Shown here: positions 12,894 to 23,096 of the stretch, one piece after another
How positions within the stretch are numbered: position 1 is the stretch's first letter
Layout: the number at the start of each line of letters is the position of its first letter
Assembly (NCBI GenBank): GCA_963930655.1
Contig: OZ005617.1
Location: 17,782,068 to 17,846,067, forward strand
Direction of reading: 5' to 3'
From: Myrica gale
Lineage: Eukaryota; Streptophyta; Magnoliopsida; Fagales; Myricaceae
DNA: 64,000 nt
Notes under the pieces: generated by a model
Databases searched by the model: none
Seen by the model: only the letters and a program-made list of their open reading frames with translations
What the model was told of the DNA's origin: nothing
Translations under genes and position numbers: made by a program

Positions 12894-13914
12894 TAATTGT
12901 GGTGTGGTCGATCTTCAGAATCTGATATAGAGCAGGGGGAGAGAAACAAGTTTTGCAGTGATAGCATGATGTTATTGTATATTATGGGCGGGTTTGTCTC
13001 TGGCCCTGTATAAATGCCCTTACAAATTCGTTCATTTTTTCTCGCTCCTTGTGTTTTTCACCCCTTTCTTCTTCCTCCCTTTCTGGGCCGGATGTTGGAA
13101 GATGAAAAGATTAGATGTGCAGGGAAGAACTTGATACGAATCCAAGTTCTGTAATTTACATCGGATCACACCAGATGGAAATGATTACCATTCAGATTAC
13201 AAATTTGTTTATTCATCTTCCTCCCCAAAACGAAGTGTCCTGTCCTCTTGAAGCCCGTATGTACAGTAATAGTCCTGCCTAGTATCTTTCCTTTGAATTC
13301 AATTCCTTGTGTAGATATGGTTCAGATTCGTTCGAGTCGGTGCATGTGAGTATCCAGATTTCCCTCCTTACCAAAAAAAGAAAAGAAAAGGGTATTATGC
13401 GGTACGTTAGTTGAGTGTCATTCTCAGTCGCATATATCTGTTGCCTCATTGATAATGGTGGGGTAAATGCTCTTGTTTTATTGGTCATAATTTGATCATA
13501 TGTGAAAAGATTATATTTCTCCTGTTAAAGATGTAATTATTCTCCTTCTAGGTAGATCCATATTTGTCGGATTTTATGGCTGAACAAGTATTGGTAGGTG
13601 GAATCCTGCTTCTGAAGCTGAACTGAACGGTAACGAAAAACCGAACTGAGCTGAATTGATTCTCGATCGTCGAATGGTTTCAGTTTGGCGGATTGGTTGT
13701 CGGGTTCCGAGGATCCACACTTGAGAGTGGTGATCGTCAAGCCTACTTACATATCATAAAACGAGTGGCGGAGAGAAATGACAGACTCGATACGCTGCCA
13801 CTGCAATTGATTGATGGAAGTGTACTTAGAAAAAAAAAAAGATTGATGGAAGTGGTGTTGGACCACTTGACTGGCGCAACCATCTGCTCCGGGTCAGGCT
13901 GCCGCCTTTGTGTT
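12894..13914. other. 3' flank of the GALT6-like gene
   Basis: The 3' UTR probably covers the first 100-300 bp (TTGTATATTATGGG, CTGTATAAATGCC). The remainder contains short low-similarity frames and no recognisable gene. Confidence 0.5.
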
Positions 13915-14083
13915 ATAAAATTTTACACCCTCTAAAATTTTAACACAATAAAATATTACAATATAATCTCTCCCCCATCAAATCATTATTTTTCACTACA
14001 AAAAATATAAAAATTATCTCTCTTCACTTTTTCACTAAACCCAATACCTAAAATTTTAACAACACTAAAATTTTACAAGACCT
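13915..14083. mobile_element. MITE family A, copy 3
   Basis: Same sequence as the other two, slightly shorter at both ends, about 1 kb downstream of the GALT6-like gene. Confidence 0.75.
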
Positions 14084-14390
14084 AATACACTGCGTGACCT
14101 CCGAGTGACAGGCCTACAGCAATGAGTCAGTTCGTATGGTCGGCTCTCCCAGCCCTGTCCTCTCCTCATTTGGGCTCTCTACTGTCGCGTCCCAGGCCCC
14201 AGCCCAATGGAGCCTACGGTTGGTGATTTCACTCACTCGGCAAGTGGCAATTAGGAACACAAATTGCATGTTTATTCTCCTGTTTTTGTCCTAATCTTAC
14301 AACGAACAATCAAGGATTAAAGGCTGCCAACAAATTATCCGAAACCTGAAGATTTCGACACAAGGTTAGTACCGGTTTCTGGTATGCTTA

Positions 14391-14783
14391 TTGAAGTGTA
14401 TCGAAGTTGTAGTTTGCCAGAGTTTGGTCTTTTTCTTCAATTCAGTCATAGATGTCCTTCAGAAGCGCTTTGAGGAATTAAAATATATGTTGGTCTTCCT
14501 CTGGATCGCATGCCATCCACATGTTTTATGCCTCTTTGTGACTATTCGTTTGGTTATGAAAGAGGAAGGACATATCGCATTGGTTTTAGTTCAAATCTGT
14601 CTCAACACTATCAGGTCTTTGTCTTGTATGTTGGCCTTGTTTTATCTTGCAAGAAAGAAAGATCACTGATCCCTCTCGGGCAGTATTTTCAATGTCTGTT
14701 CTGTGCAAATATGATGCGTCCCAACTTCAATGTCAGTTCTTTAGAGCAGGCACCATCGGGATGTCTGATGGAAGTCCTGTCGG
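14391..14783 (+). other. Exon-like stretch, not recognised
   Basis: Frames with more even codon composition than the surroundings (for example GYERGRTYRIGFSSNLSQHY and, shifted, SMSVLCKYDASQLQ then FFRAGTIGMSDGSP). No single frame runs through. This could be a decayed gene fragment; I cannot name the family. Confidence 0.3.
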
Positions 14784-16958
14784 CAGCGGTGGAGCCAGAA
14801 ATTAATATTTGGGGGCTGATTTTGTAAAATAATAATATATTTTTAAAATTTTATCTATTTAATCTAATAGTAATATATATTATAAAAACATGTATCATAA
14901 GGTTATAGTTTAATTTAAAACATAATAATGTTATTAATGAATTACTTGACTTGAGATATACTTGCATGATAGTTATTAAGAAAGATCATGAATTATAAAT
15001 TACAGTTTTTTTTCCTTAAAACCCTAAATTTATAACATTCAATGTTTTAGTTACATTTGTAGAGAAAGTACTAGAAAGAACATGGATAAAAATAGGTGAG
15101 TGTATAATACTTTCATTCATATTTTAAGAGGTTACAAATGACTTCTATAGAGGTTTAACTACACCTTATTAGGATACAAATCATAACACTAATTATTATT
15201 CTAAAATACTGCATGATTTCCTCCATCAATCCAAGGAATGATTCTTAAATCAGGACAATAAATATAAGTAAAGCTTACAAGAAAGAAAATATTATTAGGC
15301 ATGATTTGCTTATCCCTATTCAAAATAAACGCATAAGAAAAGATTCCTATTCTTCAATCTCTTAAAATCGTGGAGCAAATCCCTTCTTAAATGGTGCCTT
15401 AATCCATAGAGCACGTATCTCTTTTTTTTTCTAAGTAGCACGTATCTCCTTCAATCGTGCTTTAATGATCGAATACGTTTCCTTTCTTGACATGGTGTTG
15501 ATGTCTTATTGGTGCCGCCCCAATGGCTCCTTGGAGGTGTACCTGGGCATGTTTGCAAACACAGAATTCTTTTTATCTGGGATAATTTAAATTTTATTGG
15601 AGAATTGTTAAGAGTTTGAGAAGCTGTTAGAACTGGAACAGCAATCGTACTGTACTGTTGTTGACACCAGGTATTGCCTGCATATAACCAGATTTTTCTT
15701 TCACGTTAACCCACTTCGACATAGAAAGAGAAGACTAGACACAAACAATAGGCACGGGACAGTGGAAGGCTTTGGAAAGTGCTGCAATAAAGCAGGGGGA
15801 CAGTGGCGGACGCAGGGGTATCGAACCCGTGCGTCCGCTACCCATAGATTGTCAAAAAAAAAAAAAAAAGTTTACATTTGTTTTTTTTTCACAAGTTTAC
15901 CTAGGTTCGATACCCATTAAGTACAAACCAACTAGACTTAATTGGTATCGGATCTAAAACAATTTTTTTTCTACATATTTATTTTGCTCCTGGTGCTACA
16001 TAATAACTGAGGCAAATATACAATTATTGATTTTCTTTTTTGCATTGAGTACAAGTTCTTCAACTGATGGGTAACTTCTTGTCATCTTGCTAAATTTCTA
16101 TTAGTAAAAAATTATTTACTCTTTGCACCTAATTTTTCACAATCAAGATCACTTCATTTCTTTCTCCCTATGTTGATTTATTTCTTCATTTTTATTAGTG
16201 ACCTCGAAAAATGTTGTGTTTGTTTAGGATCATTGTATGGGCCAAACCAAAGTTCTGACCACTTTTTGGATATATTTATCTAAGGAACTCTTTTACTAAA
16301 TATTGCTTATCCTGAAAATTTTATTTTTATTATCCAGAGCATGATTTGCCATCAATTGTTGATTTGTGTGTGGAAGTCGCTTTGGAGAATGTGAATATCT
16401 TTCAATTTTAAATCCATAGAACCTAGAGAAAGTAAATTGCAAATGCATCCCAAGTAACCTTTTGTCAAAAGAAAAAGGGAAAGAAAAAATGAAAGAAAAA
16501 AAGATAGGCCCAAGTTGTGGTAGTAACTTAAAAATGTAAGAAATACAACCCCTAATGACATCAAAACCTTAACTATCAGAATCATTTGTAATTTGTTCTA
16601 AAGTTTTAGAATTAAGTAGAGAATGAACTTGAATAAGATCATAAATAGTGATTTGCGTAATAGGATGAGAGATGACTGGATGAATAATTGCATGTTAGTG
16701 TACATCGAGCAAGAAGTTTTTAAAACTATTGAGAATGAAGTCATTTTGCTATATTTTCAGAAGATACAAACTCGTTGGATCCAATTGTCACCTCTCAGTC
16801 GCAATACATAGTACGATACATGTATTCCAATATTTTTAAAGTTTTTAATCCTTAATTTTCGACATTGTAATTTTAAGACAATATTTTTCATTACGAATGA
16901 TTTTTTGTCATTTCACCTTTACCACACTCATGAATTTTAATCTTGTTTCCGCCGCTTA
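14784..16958 (+). mobile_element. Second hAT (ZMYM1-like) remnant
   Basis: The frame 16623-16811 gives DLRNRMRDDWMNNCMLVYIEQEVFKTIENEVI and ends IQLSPLSRNT, the same C-terminus as the remnant at 20893. The 150 bp after it match the flank of that remnant in inverted orientation and end near AATCTTGTTTCCGCCGCTT. A matching left end CAGCGGTGGAGCCAG lies at 14784, but I found no target duplication, so the two ends may not belong to one insertion. Most of the transposase is missing. Nothing else is recognisable between. Confidence 0.6.
15798..15855. repeat. Transposon-end-like palindrome
   Basis: CAGTGGCGGACGCAGGGG followed closely by CCCGTGCGTCCGCTA forms a small hairpin. It resembles two collapsed hAT-type terminal repeats. 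Confidence 0.4.
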
Positions 16959-18465
16959 GCGCAGAGGGAGATGATTCGCCCTTGGGGTCCCTCTCCTCAA
17001 TGTTTAGTACTTACGAAACGTTCATGGACACGTGTGTGACACGACCGTGGCGTTTGTCTTCTTTTCAAGTAGAGAAAGCGACCCTGTCTGTCAGGCCAAC
17101 TCCTCCTCTATATTATGCGTTTTCAACAGCGGCCACGTAATTTACATATATTCTAAGGAAAAGTTCTCCAGAGTAAGAAAAGGAAAAAGCAGGATTGATG
17201 GAAGAGGATTAGACGGACAAAGAGATGTGAGGAACCGGTTTCCCGGTTCATATAGATAATATCAAAGGGTTTATCTCCATTTCAGCTGTCTTCTAAGCTT
17301 TTGCAGGATCTGTGAAATCTTGGTATAACATTTTCTTTTTTATACCAGGCTCCAGCTGATCATAAAACCAGCTTCTTCTTCTTCTTTTTGTAAAGAAGCA
17401 ATATATGGAGGCCAATTAATGTACATAAGATGTCAACAACACAATGATAAAGGCCTTGACGATAGACGTTTCCCTTTTGTCTAGAGGTTTTGGAGGAAAT
17501 CATTATGCAGAAGAATTGGATTCCACAAACAATGATATGACTCTGTGAGAGGATAGAAATTTCCTCTTTCGATGAGGTTGGGATGTCTCGGTTCAAAAGC
17601 TTTGAAGTGACGCTAGAGCTGGGATGCTTTGTGCATGAAATTCCCAGATGAAGTTTATTAGGAAGCAGAAAATGGCTGTGAAATTGACGTCTGCATTAGT
17701 CATCACTGGAAAGCAGACTACCTACCCAGACAAAAGGAAATAAGCGAAAAAGAATAAAGAAGGAAAAGCATGATTAACCTTTTCCTATGGTCGAAGAGGC
17801 ATGAGATGACTTCATGGATTCTTCGTGGCGCCACGGGTCCCCAACTTCCCAAGAAAAAATAATACATTTGTATGAATGCAGGGCTCTTTTTGACAATTCT
17901 CAATTGGTTCATGGGAATGGACGTGATGTTGTTATCTGCAGCTGTGATTTCTAACACTACTTTCTGTGACCTGCAATTATCCATGTCTTTCCCTATTCTT
18001 TTTTGTTCACAGAAGGAATCTATTCCAATAGTAACTGACAAGCTGCAAAAAAGATTAAGCACAGTTTAAAGACTTTAAGAAAACAAGCAAACAACTAACA
18101 AGAAGGACCCGCATGAGCCTCCCCAAATTTGTCATCCAAAGGCCACCGAAATTCTTCTAGATGAAAAAAAAAAGCATTTGTGCCCCCTTTTTCTAGGCTT
18201 TTTACCCTCTCATGTGCGTGACACGTGTTCCACAAGGACACTTATGGGACACTCTCGAGCGTGGATTTGGTTATCTTTATTGCAGAACTCTTTGCCACCG
18301 TCTACGTGGTTCTTCTAAAAACATTGTTAGTACATTATTATATCTTCCTATTCGGAAGAGCATGAAAATATATCTACAGTTTTTTCAAATCAAGTATGAT
18401 TGAGATTTGTTTAATCAGTTTCAATTAGTTGATTCTGGTTATCTTGTATAGTTACTATCTCTCCT
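16959..18465. other. Intergenic, upstream of the first AAA-ATPase gene
   Basis: Moderately AT-rich. Short frames on both strands with no domain. Likely holds the distal promoter of the downstream gene. Confidence 0.5.
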
Positions 18466-18473
18466 TATAAAAG
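18466..18473 (+). promoter_or_regulatory. Possible TATA box of the first AAA-ATPase gene
   Basis: TATAAAAG followed by a pyrimidine-rich leader. It lies about 290 bp before the chosen ATG, which would give a much longer 5' UTR than in copy 2 or need a leader intron. No closer TATA box is visible. Confidence 0.4.
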
Positions 18474-18759
18474 ATGGCTTCTTCAGCAGTTTCTACACAC
18501 CTCAGAATACACACCAGTATTCTTCATTTTCTGGGTCTTTAAACATAGAAATGGTGGCACCCAAATTCCCAATGACCCAAAAGTACTAGTTTTAAAACTG
18601 GGTGTCGTTGGTTACTAATTGCCTTTTGCCTGTAAACACCAGACATTGTTCATTGCCCACCTACTCTTTTGTTCATTTCCTATCAACACAGAGAGCCAAG
18701 AAAAGCCTCACCTTTGCTTAAAGGAGAACTCAGAAGAATCCCAGATGCTAAAACCCACA

Positions 18760-20259
18760 ATGTTTTCTTCAACCATGACCGAGATGTGGGCAAGAATGGG
18801 CTCTACCATAGCCAGCTTCATGTTTGTGTGGGCGATCGTTCGCCAGTACTGTCCTTATGAGCTTCGACGCTTCTTTGAAAAGTATTCGCACAGACTCATG
18901 GGCTACTTCTATCCCTACATTCGGATTTCGTTCCACGAGTTCACGGGAGATCGGCTCAAGCGGAGCGAGGCCTATGCTGCTGTCGAAGCATACCTTAGCA
19001 CCAACTCTTCCAGGAGCGCAAAGAGACTCAAAGCCGAGATGGGCAAAGATAGCAGCAACATGGTGTTGAGTATGGACGAGTATGAGAGAGTGAACGATGA
19101 GTTTCGCGGTGTTAAAGTTTGGTGGGTGTCGAGCAAAGTCTCGTCGTCACCGACGAGATCCATGTCGTATTATCCTGAGCAGGAGAAGAGGCTCTACAAG
19201 CTCACGTTTCACAGGAAGTACCGTGACACAATCACGGAGTCATACTTGGACCATGTCGTGAAGGAAGGGAAGGAGATTAGGGTGAAGAATAGGCAGAGGA
19301 AGCTGTACACAAATAGCCCTGGTTACAAGTGGCCGAGCTACAAGCAAACCATGTGGAGTCATATTGTGTTTGAGCATCCAGCAACCTTCGAAACAATGGC
19401 GATGGAGCCGGTGAAGAAGAAGGAGATTATTGAAGATCTGTTGACTTTTAGCAAGAGTAAGGACTTCTATGCAAAGATTGGAAAGGCCTGGAAGAGGGGT
19501 TATCTACTTTATGGGCCTCCGGGTACTGGGAAGTCGACGATGATTGCAGCAATGGCGAATCTGTTGAACTACGATGTCTACGATCTTGAGCTTACAGCAG
19601 TGAAGGACAACACAGAGCTGAGGAAGCTTTTGATTGAGACAACCAGTAAGTCTATGATTGTGATTGAAGACATCGATTGCTCGCTTGATCTTACTGGTCA
19701 GAGGAAGAAGAAAGCAGAGAAATCTTCAGATGTTGAGATTGAGAAGTCCCTTAAGGAAATTGCTAAGAGAGAAGCAAAGGAAGAGGGCAGCAGCAGCAAA
19801 GTCACTCTCTCGGGGCTGTTGAATTTCATCGATGGACTGTGGTCCGCTTGTGGCGGAGAGAGACTGATTGTTTTTACCACTAATTATGTGGAGAAGCTGG
19901 ATCCGGCACTCATAAGAAGGGGGAGAATGGACAAGCATATTGAGCTCTCTTACTGCAGTTTTGAGGGGTTCAAGGTGCTTGCAAAGAATTACCTGAATCT
20001 CGAAATGCACACGATGTTTGATACGATTCAGAGGCTGATGGAAGAGACGAAGATCACACCTGCCGATGTTGCGGAGAACCTTATGCCTAAGTCCCCAATG
20101 GACGACGCCGAGAAATGTCTGTCACACTTGATATGGGCTCTCGAGGAAGCCAATGAAGAAGCAGCAAAGAAGAATGATGAAGACGTGAAAGAGAATGATC
20201 CAACCAATGAAGACTCTGTTCAGTCTGAAGTTGACCAAGAAACTGAAAAATCACTGTGA
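18760..20259 (+). CDS. AAA-ATPase, ASD/BCS1-like, first tandem copy, intronless
   Basis: A 499-aa plant AAA-ATPase of the family annotated as 'AAA-ATPase ASD, mitochondrial-like', related to BCS1. The N-terminus has a hydrophobic anchor-like stretch (MGSTIASFMFVWAIV) followed by the plant AAA-associated domain. The AAA core has Walker A GPPGTGKST (about residues 252-260), Walker B IVIEDIDCS (about 300-308), the GLLNFIDGLWS segment, a TTN sensor and RRGRMDKHIELSY (from about 386). The C-terminus is an acidic/lysine-rich low-complexity tail. The frame is open from 18619, with ATGs also at 18745 and 18619. I prefer 18760 because the tandem copy at 28275 begins at the same place (MxxxxMTEMW). A single exon is usual for the family. 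The substrate is not shown by the sequence. The Arabidopsis ASD member has been linked to seed development, but orthology here is inferred. Confidence 0.93.
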   Translation: MFSSTMTEMWARMGSTIASFMFVWAIVRQYCPYELRRFFEKYSHRLMGYFYPYIRISFHEFTGDRLKRSEAYAAVEAYLSTNSSRSAKRLKAEMGKDSSNMVLSMDEYERVNDEFRGVKVWWVSSKVSSSPTRSMSYYPEQEKRLYKLTFHRKYRDTITESYLDHVVKEGKEIRVKNRQRKLYTNSPGYKWPSYKQTMWSHIVFEHPATFETMAMEPVKKKEIIEDLLTFSKSKDFYAKIGKAWKRGYLLYGPPGTGKSTMIAAMANLLNYDVYDLELTAVKDNTELRKLLIETTSKSMIVIEDIDCSLDLTGQRKKKAEKSSDVEIEKSLKEIAKREAKEEGSSSKVTLSGLLNFIDGLWSACGGERLIVFTTNYVEKLDPALIRRGRMDKHIELSYCSFEGFKVLAKNYLNLEMHTMFDTIQRLMEETKITPADVAENLMPKSPMDDAEKCLSHLIWALEEANEEAAKKNDEDVKENDPTNEDSVQSEVDQETEKSL

Positions 20260-20344
20260 ACAAGAGACGCAACCTTGTTTTTCGGAAATAATTTTCGTGT
20301 AAAAATTTTCTGAGGGCAAGTGACAATATGCTATTCGAGATATC

Positions 20345-20705
20345 ATGAATCTATTTGCATGCCAAAACTCCCTACAGAACCCTGGGTCCCTGACACATCA
20401 GAGCAAAACCAGTAGCACTGGCAGTTTTCCATGGCCATCTTCAACACAGCAAATTGTATCCATGATTATGAAACAAGAGAGCATAGAAACACAATTCCAA
20501 TAACAAAGCGAAATCTTAGAAACCGATAACCTCTTGAGGGGGGATCTTAATTCCATTACCAAAACCACGATAGTTCTAACCTTGCTTGCTTTATCAGCAG
20601 AGGTAACCAACCCAACGCGCAGAGGCAGATCAATGATCATTGTCACGACAACAAGAGCTAAAATTTAGAAGGCTCTAAACTCTCGTGGGCCAAATTTTGA
20701 TCTGT
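20345..20705. repeat. Conserved non-coding block downstream of AAA-ATPase copy 1
   Basis: This segment is clearly related to 30985-31310, downstream of copy 2. Shared runs include GCATGCCAAAACT / GCGTGCCAAAACT, the GGCATCTTCAACA / GCCATCTTCAACA segment, TTTATCA...CCAACCCAA and GGCCAAATTTG/TTTTG. No open frame is conserved between the two, so it is probably non-coding sequence copied with the gene. It lies 86 bp past the stop of copy 1. Confidence 0.65.
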
Positions 20706-20732
20706 TTCAAGGGAACGAATTGCCTCCTAAGG

Positions 20733-21900
20733 CAGTGGCGGAACCAGGAATGAAAATTAACCCGGGCGAACTTTTAAAGTAAAATAACGGAAATTTTTTT
20801 GTATACGTAATGTAAAAAATTGTCTTAGAGTTACAATATCAAAATATTAAAGACTAAAAACATAAAAAAAATATTGAATTACACATATCGTATTATGTAC
20901 TACGACTGAGAGAGGACAATTGGATCTTACGGTTGTGCATCTTCTGAAAACGTTGCAAAATGACTTCATTCTCAATAGTTTCAAAAATTTCCTGCTCGAT
21001 GTACACTACCATGCAATCATTCATCCAATCATCTCTCATCTTATTACAAAAATCAGTCTTAATAATTTTCATCGCAGATAACACTCTCTCAACGGTTGCA
21101 GTCGTAACCGGTAAGACCAATGCCAACGTAATAAGAAGATAAACCAATGGATACAAAATATTCTTTCTGGTCTTAACCATCTTCATAGCAAGAGTTCCAA
21201 TATCTTGAAGCCCAAAAAAAAATTAGTTCTTCTAACATCTCTAATGCAGGTGTCAAGCTGATCTCTAAGTACCACGCGATTAATTGTTGAGAAATCTTCA
21301 GGGTAAAATTCAACAAGACGACATAATTTATCAAGATCAAATGCTGAGAATGAGTCCTTTGGATCAAGACATGTTATGCAAAGAAGTAACTTTATACTTG
21401 TTTTTGTGAAACGATTATTCATCTCCTGAGCAATCAAATCAATAACCTGACATAAGACTTCCACACGAAAATAATGCAAATAAGTAATTGTTTGCCCTCC
21501 ACGCCTCGAACGACCGCGAATTTGTATAATGTTAGTAATTGTTTGCCCTACACGCCTCGAACGACCGCGAATTTGTATAATGTTTTCCATATTGTGCACA
21601 TTGATAAAATTATTCAGACAAAATGTTTTGACTTCTTCCAAAAATTGGGCTCAACTAAGGTTGTCCTAGGCTCAACAACATCACAATCCAACCTAAAAAC
21701 TACTACACAAATAACATCTCTTCCTCCGGTTTCCTTCACAATCCAACCTAGAGTTAAGCAAGAAATGAAAAAAAGTTTTAAAGAAAGGAGATTATCTACC
21801 GCAAATGTCCTTCCAGCAAATAAGCAAGTATATTGGCAAAGTTCAAATGTGCTTCCAGCAATGGATTTTGATCTTTACTACACAAATCCACATAAAGAAT
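20733..21900 (-). pseudogene. Degenerate hAT transposase (ZMYM1-like), C-terminal half
   Basis: On the minus strand: YFRVEVLCQVIDLIAQEMNNRF, LLLCITCLDPKDSFSAFDLDKL and YPEDFSTINR (21183-21641). After a frame change come LITLALVLPVTTATVERVLSAMKIIKT and DDWMNDCMVVYIEQEIFETIENEVI (20893-21186), the hAT dimerisation region. A terminal-repeat-like CAGTGGCGGAACCAGG is at 20737-20752. The N-terminal half and the other end are absent or unrecognisable. Frame breaks make it inactive. Confidence 0.8.
21487..21588. repeat. 51-bp in-frame tandem duplication in the hAT remnant
   Basis: Two units, 21487-21537 and 21538-21588, differ by one base (GCCCTCCACGCC / GCCCTACACGCC). On the minus strand they encode two copies of NIIQIRGRSRR(V/G)GQTIT. 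The near identity suggests a recent event. Confidence 0.85.
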
Positions 21901-22735
21901 AATAAGTTAACAAGTAAATATTTAATTTGCTACATTATTTATTTCCCAGCAATGTAGGAACATAATTATCTATAAAGAATAATAACTGAGTGCGAGCATA
22001 ATTATCTACAATTAATAAAAAAGTGCAAGCATAATTGAAATAAATAGGAATTTACTATAAGAGAGGGATGAAAGTGACTGATTAAAACACATTCACACTA
22101 TATGGATGTCATTAGAAGAAACATTGAAAACCCAAACAATCAATGTGATCTACCCAGATATTAGGGAGTCTATATTCGTTTTACTGGAAAATGGGGAGGA
22201 AAAGAAAGTCATTAGAACTGCATATTAATATAAGGTAGAGTTTCAATTTATATATGATAGATTTACAATAGTACTATGGGTAAATTATTCTTAATTGTAC
22301 TACATCACCTCCCTCCCAAAAAAAGTAAACAAAAAAAAAAGACTGCTCCTGTAAAATGGAAGGGAAAAAACTACAGTACCAGCAGAAGCAGGAACTGAGA
22401 ATGCAGAAAGTGTTCATGCAAAGGTATTACGCAATAACAAAAACTATAAGCTCGTCTCTGTCTCCTCTGGTAATGCGGGTATCTGCAACGAGATACGTGA
22501 CTTCAAATTCACCACTTTCAGTCTTTGATGGAGGCCTGAACACATCTGGAATCCGCGGTATCTCGAATGGTGGTAATTGTGAGTCTGTGACAAGTTTCCA
22601 CAATTCCACTCGCCTTTACTTTATAGATGTTTTCTCAAATGAATTTTTATCTTTGCAGATCATATTCCCATTAAAAGTGAAAGCTCAATAATGATGTTCG
22701 TTTTCTCATTTACTACTCAAAGAGTCACCCGGGCG
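21901..22735. other. Intergenic, no gene seen
   Basis: Between the hAT remnant and the GC-rich palindromes. The overlapping short frames at 22356-22691 (+) and 22427-22609 (-) show no known domain. Confidence 0.5.
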
Positions 22736-22839
22736 GGCTTATGTTGGCCTTGGCCAATCAGGGCGGCCCAGGCCAACTTTTTTTTTTTTAAATACATTAT
22801 TTTTTATTATTTTTTTAAAAAAATACATTAAAAAAAAAT

Positions 22840-23096
22840 TAGGGGCGGACCCCGGGCGGCCGCCCAGGCTCGCCCGGGCCTGGGTCCGCCCCTGTCCTAA
22901 GGCAATCCGTTCCGGATGTCCGGATGGATAGCCGGATGCTCTCCATCCGGACATCCGGTGGTTGGGAGCCGGGGAGCAGGTGGGTCCCGCCCGGGACCCA
23001 CACCTGCCCCGGGCAGCACGGGCAGCCCCCTGCCCTGGCTCCCAACCACTGGATGACTGGATGGACGACATCCATCAGGAGGGGATTGCCTATCCC
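22840..23096. repeat. GC-rich island of nested palindromes
   Basis: 22840-22893 folds as AGGGGCGGACCC...GGGTCCGCCCCT. 22905-23096 folds around GGTTGGGAGCC...GGCTCCCAACCA with an inner GGTGGGTCCCG/CGGGACCCAC stem and outer AGGCAATCC/GGATTGCCT ends. Sharply different in base composition from the flanks. Probably two adjacent miniature transposons; the short frames across it are not genes. Confidence 0.6.

Noticed and set aside
20398-20646. 82-residue minus-strand frame in the conserved block
   Set aside because: The frame is not kept in the matching block at 30985-31310.
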